DNA of 64,000 nt from a virus, in the IMG/VR virus record IMGVR_UViG_3300026544_000001, positions 1 to 64,000 of that record, one strand, 5' to 3'. A model generated the notes under the pieces. The model was not told the DNA's origin. It saw only the letters and a list, made by a program, of their open reading frames with translations, and ran no database searches. The position numbers and the translations under genes were made by a program. Below, one piece after another: positions 19,468-28,722 of this stretch; positions within the stretch are counted from its first letter, which is position 1, and every line of letters starts with the position of its first letter.

Positions 19468-20262
19468 TTATTTAGTTGTTGCTGTATCAGCGTCAGTTTG
19501 TGGTAAGTAAAGTTTAGTAAGAACTTCTTCTAATTCATGTAAGCTATTGCCGTCTGATTCGTATGGTGATAGTGATTTATGTATTTTAGTTGGTGAATAC
19601 ATATCTTCGTTATCTGCAATGAACTTATGGTCTTCTAGTGTAAGTACTGTATTGAAGTTTGCTTCGTATGTACCTTTAGGGAAAGTTGATCCTTTGATTT
19701 GAATATATGGATCTGCTTCATCTGTGTTCTTATTGTTCTTAGGCGGAACATTATGTCCAAGGATATACACCAGCTTATTGTTAAAGTTAGTTTCTTCTTT
19801 CAATAGTTGTAGCCAAGTACCTACTTCATCGGCGAAAAGCTGCCAAATAGTAAAACCCTTAGAGACCGATACATAATGCTTCTCTAACTGTGCATGCATT
19901 GATGTTGTAGAATCAAATATCATTCTATCTACATCTTTATGAGCTAATGCTTTTCTAACTAGTAACTTAAGTTCTTCTAGTGTTTTGTATTTTACATTCT
20001 CATAATCTACATATAGATGTTGTTCATCTGGTGGTATTAATCCTGATGGTTTAACACAGTATATACTTCTGTACTCATCACCAAAGTCATTTGGTAAGTT
20101 CTTGTTTTCAAAATTAACATATACTGTTCTAGCTTTCTCTTCTGGAGTTAGCTGTTCCATTGCATATGTTTTTCCTGCACCTTGCTTACCTGTAATTAAT
20201 ACAGGATACGCTCTTGTCATTCTTCTTCGTATAGATCTCTCTACACCTTCTAATGTTGCCAT
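19468..20262 (-). CDS. P-loop ATPase, RecA-like
   Basis: The start at 20262 (MATLEGVERS) is preferred over an in-frame start 20 codons upstream because AAAGGA sits eight to nine bases before it. The 264-aa protein has Walker A GKQGAGKT, a VDRMIFDSTTS Walker-B-like strand and a later VYILGH strand, as in phage RecA/Sak4-type nucleotide-binding proteins. It lies between the primase-like and SSB-like genes, suggesting a replication or recombination role. Confidence 0.75.
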   Translation of the reverse strand: MATLEGVERSIRRRMTRAYPVLITGKQGAGKTYAMEQLTPEEKARTVYVNFENKNLPNDFGDEYRSIYCVKPSGLIPPDEQHLYVDYENVKYKTLEELKLLVRKALAHKDVDRMIFDSTTSMHAQLEKHYVSVSKGFTIWQLFADEVGTWLQLLKEETNFNNKLVYILGHNVPPKNNKNTDEADPYIQIKGSTFPKGTYEANFNTVLTLEDHKFIADNEDMYSPTKIHKSLSPYESDGNSLHELEEVLTKLYLPQTDADTATTK

Positions 20263-20340
20263 TAAAATTTCCTTTATAACGTTATTAAATTTGTTTGAGT
20301 TTGACGTGGCTAATCTCAACAACTAAAAGAGCCAAGCTGA

Positions 20341-22701
20341 TTAGAACCAGCTTTCCACTTGTGATTTTACAGTAATATCAAATCTAGTAGAATTCATTGG
20401 TACATCCCAACAGCTGTTGATGTAGTTTAGTAAGTCCATTATTTCTTCATAGTTGAAGCCTTCGTCTCTAGCATGTTTAGCTGCTCTAATTAGTTGGAAT
20501 GACCAATTAGAATCAGGATAGAACGCATAGTGGAATATAGTATCCATATTATCTAGTATCTTATCTACATGAGCTTTACGTGCTTTAGGGGATCTGGTTT
20601 TAACTAGTTTTTTAATTGGTTTAACTTCTTCATCTGAAGCATATTCATTTAAGAATTCAGTAACATCAAATAGTTGCTTATCCTCTACAGTTAGTACTTC
20701 TGCATCTTTGTATCCATAGAATGCTTGTGCTGCTACTGCACTAGCTGGATCTATATTAAGTAGAAGTTCTGCTGCAACTCTTTTAACCACAAAAGAATAC
20801 TGTTTAGGATTAGACCCATCTAATTCTACATTAATAGGTAGAATAATTCTGAACTTACGTTTGTTAGTAATATCAGAAGTAGTAGCTATTAGATGGTTGT
20901 ACTCTTCTAGATAATCATGTACTGCATATAGATCTACATCAGACTTATCTATATCTAGTATAATAAGTTTAGTAGATGATATTATATTGTCAGTATGTCT
21001 ATGCATAGTAGCTTTGTCATCATCTTTGTACTCAAATGGATTGAATATAGTATCTTTAGTAAGAAGATTCTTTATGTTAGCAAAACATAGATCAGATCTA
21101 TATCTATCGAAATTCAATAGATGTGGTTTACGTTGGTCTTTAGGTATATCTGATACCATTTTGTATGACATAGAATAACCACAGTTAGGTTTGTCTTTAG
21201 GTGTTTCTTCTACTTTCTTGAATGGGCTATATACAAAAGTTTTCAAGTCTTCATTGTATGAACATATACCATCTTTACGTAGAACTGAGTTAAGTGGTTC
21301 AATAAGTTCTGCGAAAGTAGGTGTAACTCTGTTGATATAACCATTAGTTAGTGCTGAATCTAGTGTGATATATGTTTGCTTACCTGCTAGGAACACATCT
21401 GCTAATAATTCATATGGTTTAGCTGTAGTTAGTTTAACAAATTTTTGTAGATATTTGTTAGAATACTCAGCTAGATAAATAACGGCTTCCATTATGTCTC
21501 TAGTAATGATAGATGATCCACCTGCTAATGTCCATACTGCAGCTAATTTACCTAATCGGAATGATCTACCTGATAGTTCTATCTGTAGGATAGATGAGTC
21601 TTCTAGTAGTTCTGCTTTACGTTGACAATACTCATAGTAATCTGCATATAGTGTAGCTGCACTATGATCGAATTTAACTAACCTATTCTCTTCATTAGTT
21701 AGTAGACGTTCAACTGCTTTAGTCATATTGTCTGATATGTCTGGAGTTTTGTGAGCTACTATTTCTCTTCTAGCATGAGCTAGGTTTCTACTAGCTTCTA
21801 TAGTATTTGGTACTACATTGTTTTCTACAGTTTCATCTTGATCTGGAAAGAAAAAGAATGATCTTCTAGCAAAACTAGTTGAAAATAACATAGATAATTG
21901 ATCTCTAACTGAATCAGTAGAGAATATGATCTTAGGACTAGAATGAGCTAATAGGTTAATAGCCATATTAGATATAGATGTTTCTTTAACTTCTACATTC
22001 TTAAACTCAGGAGATTCAATATTACCTATGTCAAATGCTTCTGTTAAAAGATGCATAACTTCTGCTGTAGTTGGTCCTGATTTAAGTGACATACCTAGTT
22101 CATCAAAAGTAAGACCTAGACTTGAGAATTTCTCTGATTGTAGTCTAGATAGTAGCGTACTAACTCCTCCTCTCGTGCTGCTTGATGAGACTACTGTCCT
22201 TGGAAGAGGTTTAAGATATTGTTCGTAGTCATCAGGTTGTACTTGATCTATTGTAAGAGTTGGTTCATCCTTAGATAGTTCACGATAGGCTATGTTTTTA
22301 GCTACTTCTATTTGAGCTTTCATTCTTTCACCGTTAACTAGATCTAGTGCGGGTTGGAATGCCTTCAAGAGTCCATTAGTTGAAGATGACTTACCTGAAC
22401 CGCTGCCAGATATAATTACAGAATAGGTGTTTATGATCAATCTATCTGAAGAGAATACTAGGTCATCTATTAATGGTCTACACTGCCCTATTACATGAGA
22501 TATAGCATAGTTAGCTGTAGCTAATGCTGCTACATTAGAATAGTTAGGAGCTTTAGCAGTAACTACTTCTATAATATCTTGTATATGCTGAGGTAGTCTA
22601 TTTAGTTCAAACTTATGTGATGTAGCTAATACATCCTTAAGATCTGCTTCGTATAGATTAACTAGGTTGGATATAGCTTCTTTACGTTCTTCATAAGTCA
22701 T
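20341..22701 (-). CDS. DUF3987-type ATPase with C-terminal primase-like domain
   Basis: The N-terminal half of this 786-aa protein is a P-loop ATPase of DUF3987 style: Walker A SGSGSGKSSS (about 98-107) and Walker B LTFDELG. The C-terminal half has a strand with paired acids (LIILDIDKS) and later KRKFRIILPIN, resembling the metal-binding core of archaeo-eukaryotic primases. A primase-helicase role is inferred; a comparable protein sits at this place in N4-like phages. It overlaps the next upstream gene by ATGA. A gap of 78 bp follows its stop. Confidence 0.7.
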   Translation of the reverse strand: MTYEERKEAISNLVNLYEADLKDVLATSHKFELNRLPQHIQDIIEVVTAKAPNYSNVAALATANYAISHVIGQCRPLIDDLVFSSDRLIINTYSVIISGSGSGKSSSTNGLLKAFQPALDLVNGERMKAQIEVAKNIAYRELSKDEPTLTIDQVQPDDYEQYLKPLPRTVVSSSSTRGGVSTLLSRLQSEKFSSLGLTFDELGMSLKSGPTTAEVMHLLTEAFDIGNIESPEFKNVEVKETSISNMAINLLAHSSPKIIFSTDSVRDQLSMLFSTSFARRSFFFFPDQDETVENNVVPNTIEASRNLAHARREIVAHKTPDISDNMTKAVERLLTNEENRLVKFDHSAATLYADYYEYCQRKAELLEDSSILQIELSGRSFRLGKLAAVWTLAGGSSIITRDIMEAVIYLAEYSNKYLQKFVKLTTAKPYELLADVFLAGKQTYITLDSALTNGYINRVTPTFAELIEPLNSVLRKDGICSYNEDLKTFVYSPFKKVEETPKDKPNCGYSMSYKMVSDIPKDQRKPHLLNFDRYRSDLCFANIKNLLTKDTIFNPFEYKDDDKATMHRHTDNIISSTKLIILDIDKSDVDLYAVHDYLEEYNHLIATTSDITNKRKFRIILPINVELDGSNPKQYSFVVKRVAAELLLNIDPASAVAAQAFYGYKDAEVLTVEDKQLFDVTEFLNEYASDEEVKPIKKLVKTRSPKARKAHVDKILDNMDTIFHYAFYPDSNWSFQLIRAAKHARDEGFNYEEIMDLLNYINSCWDVPMNSTRFDITVKSQVESWF

Positions 22702-23117
22702 GCTGTATCTCCTGTTATGTAGTAACTATTACGTTTACGATAGATAAGATTAGCTTTAACTGCTTGTTTAAGAGTTTGTTTAATTTCTTTATCTGTAAAA
22801 GGTAATATTTCTACCATGGCTTCTATAGTAGATTTAACTTTACCTGTATCGTTATAGTTATATGCTAGAACTATACTAGTTAGATTATCTATCTTAACAG
22901 GTTCAGTAGATTCTACTGGTACATCTCTACCTAGTTTTCTAAGGGCTAGTTCTTTTTCTAGTTCATCTGCTCTGTATTGTTCAGTATTTAGTTTAGCTGT
23001 TAGAGATTCTATTGTCTTAATTAGATTCTCATTTGTTTGTTTAACTATTGCAGAAGGTTGTGAGTCCATAAGCTCATCAAGTTCTTCTTGTGTTAGTATG
23101 TATACTGGTTTCATCAT
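22698..23117 (-). CDS. Coiled-coil plus winged-helix-like protein, 139 aa
   Basis: Residues 20-60 look like a coiled coil; the C-terminal 70 residues (DNLTSIVLAYN ... LIYRKRNSYYITGD) look like a small winged-helix domain. Both ends overlap neighbours by ATGA, so it is coupled to the primase-like gene. It may be an accessory replication factor; no family recognised. Confidence 0.7.
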   Translation of the reverse strand: MMKPVYILTQEELDELMDSQPSAIVKQTNENLIKTIESLTAKLNTEQYRADELEKELALRKLGRDVPVESTEPVKIDNLTSIVLAYNYNDTGKVKSTIEAMVEILPFTDKEIKQTLKQAVKANLIYRKRNSYYITGDTA

Positions 23118-23368
23118 TGTTCCTCTAATTTATAGTGACTAAGTTTACTTTGTAACCATTTTCGATTTTCTTCTTCTGTATTTAACCAAGAGTAAAATTG
23201 TAAACGAGTTATATCAACTTCATTACATTCGTCATCTAATTCTAAATTGAATAAGTCAGATACGGGACTAAAATCATCTTTATATCCTTGCGCTTCATAT
23301 AGTACTGTTCCGTCATGGTTAGCATATAAGAAGTAATGTTTATAGCTATTTATGAAATATAATTTCAT
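23114..23368 (-). CDS. Unrecognised 84-aa protein
   Basis: A short aromatic-rich protein (MKLYFINSYKHYFLY...) between the DNA polymerase gene and the coiled-coil gene. It starts one base after the polymerase stop region and overlaps the next gene by four bases. No family recognised. Confidence 0.65.
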   Translation of the reverse strand: MKLYFINSYKHYFLYANHDGTVLYEAQGYKDDFSPVSDLFNLELDDECNEVDITRLQFYSWLNTEEENRKWLQSKLSHYKLEEQ

Positions 23369-23369
23369 G

Positions 23370-25208
23370 TTATTCCTTTAGTTTATCTAATGTTTGTTGT
23401 ATTTCTTCTATAGATGCTGTTTTACTTAATACTAATGTATTAGATAAGTTATAACTTAATTCACATTCTGCGTCATTAGCTACTGTTTGATTTATTAGAA
23501 AATCTACATTCATACATTCTACTAATGCTTCATTTGCCCATTTTATTGTAGTAGGATCATTACGTACTTCTAGATATATAGCATCATAAATAGTATTTAC
23601 TATAAGTACATCATCTTGTAGATTAGCTTCTTGTATTTTAAAATGTAATTTAGCTAATGCTATAAGAGTAAGTATTGACCAGAACTGGGATTGGCTATTA
23701 AAGACCGTTCTAGCGTCTTTATCTATATTATCTACTATGATATGTGCGCCTAGGCCCATTTCAATTTCACCTTGTTGTTTAGCTTTAGCTAATACTTCAT
23801 CTCTCCATGCAGATATACCAGGATACATATCATTATGGTAAGCATCAAATATTTGTTTACCTTCTTCTAATGAACAACCTATAGAATCTGCAATTTTTTG
23901 AGGAAACGCTCCGTAAGAAGCGCCAAAAGTTACTCCTTTACTGGATTGTCGTAATGCTTTGATTTCTTTATTACCATTATCCATTGCTTCTTTAGCAGCA
24001 ATAGTTAATTCACGATGAGGTAAATCACCTAATATTGCTGTAAACTTATCTCTAAAATAAATTGTAGCATGAAATAGATGAGCATCTAGTTCAGAATCTG
24101 TTTGTGTAATTATTTTATTTTTATCATGAGATAAACAACTTATTACTTTGTCTTCTAAGCTACTATAATCACTTGATAATTGAATAAAACCTTCTCTAGC
24201 TATGATACATTCCTTGATAGGTTTACTGAATATAGAACCTGTTGAAGGCATGTTAAGGAAATTGATATATCCTGTACCTCCACTAGTTGGGCGGAAAGTT
24301 TTAGTTCCAAAAATCTTAATATTCCCTTTAAGATTACCATTAATCGAACAATCTATGAATCCTTTAACAAAGTTATTCTTTATAATAGCTCCTTGTGAAT
24401 ATTCTATCATAGATTGAATAGCATCTTTTAGATCAGTATCTGTAGTAGTATGTAGTAACTCTTTAAGTTCTGCTCTACCCCAACTTGGATTACCTGTGTC
24501 TTTGGAAAAAGCTATAGGTGCTACATTAAGGAAATCAAAGAACTCTGTTTTCTGTTTAGTAGATCCTGGATTGAATGGAGGTAAAATAGATTCATCTACA
24601 TTTTCTATAGCATCTATATAACGTTTATTGTATAGATTAGCTTTAGTTATAGCTAACATTCTCATTGCAGCTAATGCTACAGTAGAATTTGGATTCATAG
24701 ATTTATCCGCTACTTGTTCAACTAGGTGATGTGATTGTATAGTAAGAAGGTGTTTAACATCTTTAGCAGTCCATTTAGTAGTACCATCTGGTAAAAGAGT
24801 AGATGGTGTATATGGTAAAGGGCTGATTATATTGATATAGTTCATTACATATGACCTATGATCTACTTTAGATAAGTCTAAAGGTTTAATATAATAAGCT
24901 ACTGATCTTTGTTTAGCTTTTTGTTCTTCTATATAAGTAGATTTAGCTTTCTTGTACTGGTGCTGCTGAAATTTACTTACTAAAGGATTATTAGCTAAGT
25001 CTGATTCAACTTTAGCTAATACTTCATCTAGTTCTTTATCTAATGCATATACTCTTTGCATATCTAGTGATATACCATTTTCACACATAGTTATTAATGG
25101 TGGTAGTAGATCTTTTATTACATTGTTATAAAAATATGCTCTTGTAAATCCTGAGTCCATAGGTTCTGGTATAGGTAATAGTTTATTAAGTCTATCTAAT
25201 GCTGACAT
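23370..25208 (-). CDS. DNA polymerase family A, polymerase domain (split gene)
   Basis: This 612-aa protein contains only the Pol I-type polymerase part. Motif A reads SSDYSSLEDKV (catalytic Asp), motif B RQSSKGVTFGASYGAF (O-helix Arg, Lys, Tyr-Gly) and motif C NTIYDAIYLEV (Asp; the usual VHD is IYD). The exonuclease domain is encoded immediately upstream as a separate chain, joined by TAATG in which the stop and start share one A; SD AAGGACACATA lies inside the exonuclease gene. N4 gp39 is a single chain with both activities, so the split is notable. It is the phage replicative polymerase. Confidence 0.92.
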   Translation of the reverse strand: MSALDRLNKLLPIPEPMDSGFTRAYFYNNVIKDLLPPLITMCENGISLDMQRVYALDKELDEVLAKVESDLANNPLVSKFQQHQYKKAKSTYIEEQKAKQRSVAYYIKPLDLSKVDHRSYVMNYINIISPLPYTPSTLLPDGTTKWTAKDVKHLLTIQSHHLVEQVADKSMNPNSTVALAAMRMLAITKANLYNKRYIDAIENVDESILPPFNPGSTKQKTEFFDFLNVAPIAFSKDTGNPSWGRAELKELLHTTTDTDLKDAIQSMIEYSQGAIIKNNFVKGFIDCSINGNLKGNIKIFGTKTFRPTSGGTGYINFLNMPSTGSIFSKPIKECIIAREGFIQLSSDYSSLEDKVISCLSHDKNKIITQTDSELDAHLFHATIYFRDKFTAILGDLPHRELTIAAKEAMDNGNKEIKALRQSSKGVTFGASYGAFPQKIADSIGCSLEEGKQIFDAYHNDMYPGISAWRDEVLAKAKQQGEIEMGLGAHIIVDNIDKDARTVFNSQSQFWSILTLIALAKLHFKIQEANLQDDVLIVNTIYDAIYLEVRNDPTTIKWANEALVECMNVDFLINQTVANDAECELSYNLSNTLVLSKTASIEEIQQTLDKLKE

Positions 25209-26125
25209 TATGTGTCCTTTAATTTAAGTTGTGCTTCATTAAATAAATATAATGTAGCCATAGAATCCGTCCCTGAGTATTTAATTAGCTCTGGATTGTA
25301 TTTATGTTCTATACCAAAAAAATCTTGGCTTATCGCCCACTCTTTGTATATCTCTTTAGCTAGTTCTTTTAGTCCTACTTTAGATAAGAATGAATTAGTG
25401 TTATTCTTAATAGTTGCCCACATTAGTTGTGTATCTTCGTAGTGTTTAATAAACTTACCTGTACGATTGTAAACTAATCGCATATCATACATAGCATTAT
25501 GCATAACTACAGTAGAATCTGTAGAAGTTAGAAAATCTAATACTATAGGATTAGTTTCTTCATTAGCATCTATTACAAATGCTTCTGATTCAGATATAGA
25601 AAAAGAATACATTGTAGTTTGGTTTTTTGCCATAACTAATGCATTAGAAGCTAATTTAGATCTAATAGGTTGTGCTTCCTCTAAAGAAATTGTTTGCTCC
25701 AATTGTTCAACTAATTGTAGTTTATCTTCATCAGAATAGAGTGAAGCGGTTTCAGTATCGAAAGCAAATAGATCTGGTAACGAGTTAAGCCATTGTTTAG
25801 CTTCTACTGGGTCCTTTGTATAATGTACTACTGGATTAATTACTAATGATCTAAGATGCTTGTGTGTTAGTTCATTTAGTGAAGGTACTAGTATATGAGG
25901 ATGTAGCTTAGATGGTAATTGGTGTGCTTGGTATGCAGCTAGTATTACCGGCACATCTGGTATAAGCTCATCTATTGAATTGATAACTACTAGTTTAGTA
26001 GCTAATGATTCATTCCATCTTTTCTTATATGCAGCTAATGTGTTCCTAATAGTTTGACGTAATTGTCCTGTATGGTCAAATACTTGAATTAGTGGAATGT
26101 CTGTTGATTCTTTAAATCTATACAT
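25208..26125 (-). CDS. DNA polymerase 3'-5' exonuclease domain (split gene)
   Basis: This 305-aa protein has DnaQ/Pol I exonuclease motifs: Exo I LFAFDTETASL (Asp123, Glu125), Exo II VMHNAMYDMRLV and Exo III YSGTDSMATLY. Together these are the two-metal proofreading residues. It ends by TAATG overlap with the polymerase-domain gene, so 1:1 synthesis is expected and the two chains probably assemble. Strong SD AAGGAGGCGTA. Confidence 0.9.
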   Translation of the reverse strand: MYRFKESTDIPLIQVFDHTGQLRQTIRNTLAAYKKRWNESLATKLVVINSIDELIPDVPVILAAYQAHQLPSKLHPHILVPSLNELTHKHLRSLVINPVVHYTKDPVEAKQWLNSLPDLFAFDTETASLYSDEDKLQLVEQLEQTISLEEAQPIRSKLASNALVMAKNQTTMYSFSISESEAFVIDANEETNPIVLDFLTSTDSTVVMHNAMYDMRLVYNRTGKFIKHYEDTQLMWATIKNNTNSFLSKVGLKELAKEIYKEWAISQDFFGIEHKYNPELIKYSGTDSMATLYLFNEAQLKLKDT

Positions 26126-26322
26126 TACGCCTCCTTAAATTTCTGATTGAATTCTTTAGTACTACAGACATACTTTATTTTAGGGTTAGTAGATTCAAAG
26201 TAAATATAAGCTTTAGTCCATTTGTCGTTTACTTGTATCTTGTGATTATCTACTTCTGCTAAATGATATATCTTGTGGTTCTTGTAGTGTTTATATGCCT
26301 TATAGAGCATTGTCGATTGCAT
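26125..26322 (-). CDS. Small protein, 65 aa, possibly DUF1653-like
   Basis: The YKHYKNHKIYHLAEVDNHK segment followed by a strand resembles the start of DUF1653 proteins, but the match is by eye only. It overlaps the exonuclease gene by one base (TAATG) and the upstream gene by 23 bp. The SD is weak, so an alternative start at 26307 is possible. Confidence 0.55.
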   Translation of the reverse strand: MQSTMLYKAYKHYKNHKIYHLAEVDNHKIQVNDKWTKAYIYFESTNPKIKYVCSTKEFNQKFKEA

Positions 26323-26518
26323 GCTTTACTGCGTTTATTGCTGCATTATATGCACATATCTCTATGTGAGTATTAGCATTTGCTTCCATTGAGGCTTCTA
26401 TAACATCTGGTATATCATGAATTAGTTCTTCTAGTTCTAGTATATACTGACGTTGTTCTTGTATAAGATCTAAGTTATCTTGTATTGTGTCTATTTTTTC
26501 ATGCATATTATTCTCCAA
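26300..26518 (-). CDS. Small helical acidic protein, 72 aa
   Basis: Predicted largely helical (DNLDLIQEQRQYILELEELIHD). SD TTGGAG precedes the ATG. It overlaps both neighbours. No family recognised. Confidence 0.6.
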   Translation of the reverse strand: MENNMHEKIDTIQDNLDLIQEQRQYILELEELIHDIPDVIEASMEANANTHIEICAYNAAINAVKHAIDNAL

Positions 26519-26726
26519 AGTCTCTTACTGATTCATCTACATCTGTGATGAATGTTTTACCTAAGTTATTCCATATACGTTGTCCCCATTGATTGTACTT
26601 TACTTCTGTATGGATATTAGTTTTAAGAACTAATCCTGAGTAAGGTTCACATGTATCTTTGGGTGCAGGGAATACTTTAGGTTTGTTGGTTTTTAACCAC
26701 TTTGCTCTAAGTTGTTCGTCTGTCAT
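26508..26726 (-). CDS. Unrecognised 72-aa protein
   Basis: Basic N-terminus, Trp/Asn-rich C-terminal part. SD AGGAGAAATA precedes the ATG at 26726, and its start overlaps the upstream stop by one base. No family recognised. Confidence 0.6.
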   Translation of the reverse strand: MTDEQLRAKWLKTNKPKVFPAPKDTCEPYSGLVLKTNIHTEVKYNQWGQRIWNNLGKTFITDVDESVRDFGE

Positions 26727-26914
26727 TATTTCTCCTGAAGTTTGTGTACTCTATCCATGAGTTGGCGTGATGTTGTGAATATTTCAATTTCACGTGAATT
26801 ATCAATTTCTGGTAAATCATGATCATACTTAATGAAAGTAAGATAAAACTTACCATCATTGAAAGCAATAAAAAAATTACCAAACACATTATCTGAGTTA
26901 AACTGGACATTCAT
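26726..26914 (-). CDS. Unrecognised 62-aa protein
   Basis: The frame starting MNVQFNSDNVFGNFF is chosen over an overlapping frame (26707-26910) because its stop joins the next gene by one-base overlap and its composition is protein-like; the other frame is a run of hydrophobic residues. It starts inside the preceding gene. Weak SD. Confidence 0.55.
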   Translation of the reverse strand: MNVQFNSDNVFGNFFIAFNDGKFYLTFIKYDHDLPEIDNSREIEIFTTSRQLMDRVHKLQEK

Positions 26915-27137
26915 CTACAACCTTTTTAATAGTTTCTATTGCATTAAAGTATGTACTTAATTCCTCTTCTAGTTCATCAATCTGCTCTGCAGCATTTTCT
27001 AAGTTATTCTCTAGATCTTCATAGTCTACTAATACTTCCGAGAATAGTTCATTAAACTCTTCTATAGATAATACTATCTTTCTACCTGAATCTAGTATAT
27101 ACTCTGTTTGATCACTACCTAAATATGTACTTGTCAT
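26898..27137 (-). CDS. Small coiled-coil protein, 79 aa
   Basis: Residues about 38-65 are a Glu/Leu-rich coiled coil (LENNLENAAEQIDELEEEL). It starts by ATGA overlap with the nuclease gene. No family recognised. Confidence 0.6.
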   Translation of the reverse strand: MTSTYLGSDQTEYILDSGRKIVLSIEEFNELFSEVLVDYEDLENNLENAAEQIDELEEELSTYFNAIETIKKVVDECPV

Positions 27138-28039
27138 ATATCCATCTCCTGTTGAGTAAAGTTATACTTATTTTGGGGTTGCATTGTTTTCCATCTATTG
27201 TCTTGTGCTATGATATGCCGTAGTTCTGGTTTATCGTTGAATAGTTTAACAGAGTCAACTATCATATAGATAATACCTTCTATTAGATCTAGTGAACTAC
27301 TAGTTACTTCTTCAGTTAAGTTATATACTTCTGAAGGATATACTTTTAGAGGTTTACCAGATTTACCTGTACCACCGCCTTGTTGCTTAGATATAAATAG
27401 TAGTTCTATCTGAGTTACTTTGATACCGTACTTAGCTAATACCCATGCATAAGATAGTTGTTGAAACTTATAAGATTTACTCCACTTAGATACTCTAGTC
27501 TTAGCTGAAGTTGTTTTATAGTCAATTATCTTATATAGATGATCTCTAGGTAGTTCGTCTAATGAATTGTACTTAGCTCCTGGATCAGTTAGATCTACTA
27601 AAGAATCAATAGATCCTCCTACTATTAGGTTGTTAGCTAGTTCATGGTATATGAATGGTTCATTAAGTGATGATGGGTTAGCTAATAGATACTCTTTAGC
27701 TACTTTCCACATAGGTTTAATCATAGATCTAACTTCATTAGGATCTACATCTTCACTAGCTTGTAAGTCAATATACTCATATACTTCTTCTCTATCTGTA
27801 TCTGTAATAACACCATTGTTAGAGAATTGTTCACATAAAAAATGTATACAAGTTCCTGCAACACTAGATGTACTGCCTAAAAATGCTTTATCATTGTTAA
27901 ACTTCTCTTGATACCAAGAAGGTGTATAATCAAAAAAGTTAGCTATAGATGAAGAGTTACATCTAAATATGTTTGGATTGTGTTGTGGTAGATGTTCTTC
28001 ACCTGTAGCTATATAGTTGTAATCTAATTTATTTTTCAT
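27134..28039 (-). CDS. PD-(D/E)XK nuclease, RecB/Cas4-like
   Basis: Start 28039 (MKNKLDYNYI) follows SD AAAGGAAAACA and overlaps the upstream stop as ATGA. The 301-aa protein has GTCIHFLCE (His/Glu helix), GGSIDSLVDL (Asp) and KIIDYKTTS (Asp-x-Lys), then QQLSYAWVL (Gln helix), the order of the RecB-family nuclease core. A cluster with the helicase at 28723 and the RecA-like ATPase at 30924 suggests end-processing or recombination. Confidence 0.85.
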   Translation of the reverse strand: MKNKLDYNYIATGEEHLPQHNPNIFRCNSSSIANFFDYTPSWYQEKFNNDKAFLGSTSSVAGTCIHFLCEQFSNNGVITDTDREEVYEYIDLQASEDVDPNEVRSMIKPMWKVAKEYLLANPSSLNEPFIYHELANNLIVGGSIDSLVDLTDPGAKYNSLDELPRDHLYKIIDYKTTSAKTRVSKWSKSYKFQQLSYAWVLAKYGIKVTQIELLFISKQQGGGTGKSGKPLKVYPSEVYNLTEEVTSSSLDLIEGIIYMIVDSVKLFNDKPELRHIIAQDNRWKTMQPQNKYNFTQQEMDI

Positions 28040-28392
28040 TTGTTTTCCTTTAGTTGTTCTAGTACCCATTCACCTGCTGCAAATATGGCATCTGGTTCTG
28101 TATCTTCTATAAATTCAATCTCTAATGCCATAATAGCTTTATGGTTAGGATCTATAGGATAAACTCTACATTCACCTGTTATATCTGATTCTAATAGAAA
28201 GGCATCAAGAGCCCATTCTTTAACTAAATGTGCAAGTTCATATATGTTAATAAATTTCCATTCTATATTAAAGTAGGCTATAGTTCCTTCAGTTATTGAT
28301 CCATTTATATTATAATTTATCTTTTTTATATCAGACTCTATATACTTTATAGGTCTATCTAATACAGTACTTAATAGTTCTTGTGATATCAT
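28036..28392 (-). CDS. Unrecognised 118-aa protein
   Basis: It has an N-terminal alpha/beta part and INIYELAHLVKEWALDA, a pattern I associate with small uncharacterised phage proteins without a known function. SD AAGGAATAATAA; coupled by ATGA to the nuclease gene. Confidence 0.65.
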   Translation of the reverse strand: MISQELLSTVLDRPIKYIESDIKKINYNINGSITEGTIAYFNIEWKFINIYELAHLVKEWALDAFLLESDITGECRVYPIDPNHKAIMALEIEFIEDTEPDAIFAAGEWVLEQLKENK

Positions 28393-28395
28393 TTA

Positions 28396-28473
28396 TTATT
28401 CCTTATATAATGGTACTGAGTTGTTTTTGTAAACATTATCAGCTTCTATGTTATGATAGTTAGAAGTTCCCAT
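28396..28473 (-). CDS. Small ORF, 25 aa
   Basis: An ATG frame (MGTSNYHNIEADNVYKNNSV...) fills the gap between two genes. It starts three bases after the upstream stop with AAAGAG as SD, and its stop lies in the SD region of the next gene. Its end (VPLYKE) resembles the end of the upstream protein (MPLYSKS), so it could be a remnant or duplicate. Confidence 0.4.
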   Translation of the reverse strand: MGTSNYHNIEADNVYKNNSVPLYKE

Positions 28474-28476
28474 TAG

Positions 28477-28713
28477 TTAACTCTTTGAGTATAATGGCAT
28501 ATCTCCACAGTAAAGGTCTGCTTCAACTTCTTGTTGTAGTTGGTTATACTTACTAGTATTTGGATCTAATTTATCTTTAACAAATTTAGCTATATCTATT
28601 ATATTCTGCAGTTCTTCTACTGGTATAGTGTATGCTTGATAGCTAATTATTAATTCTATTTCATTTGCTTTAATATCTACTGATATATCTCCATAGTTAT
28701 ATGTTAGTTTCAT
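28477..28713 (-). CDS. Unrecognised 78-aa protein
   Basis: Beta-rich start (MKLTYNYGDISVDIKANEIELIIS in three pieces), helical end. SD AAGGATAACAA. No family recognised. Confidence 0.6.
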   Translation of the reverse strand: MKLTYNYGDISVDIKANEIELIISYQAYTIPVEELQNIIDIAKFVKDKLDPNTSKYNQLQQEVEADLYCGDMPLYSKS

Positions 28714-28722
28714 TTGTTATCC

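Noticed and set aside
26707-26910. 67-codon minus-strand frame
   Set aside because: It overlaps the better-supported 62-aa gene in another frame and encodes an implausible hydrophobic run.
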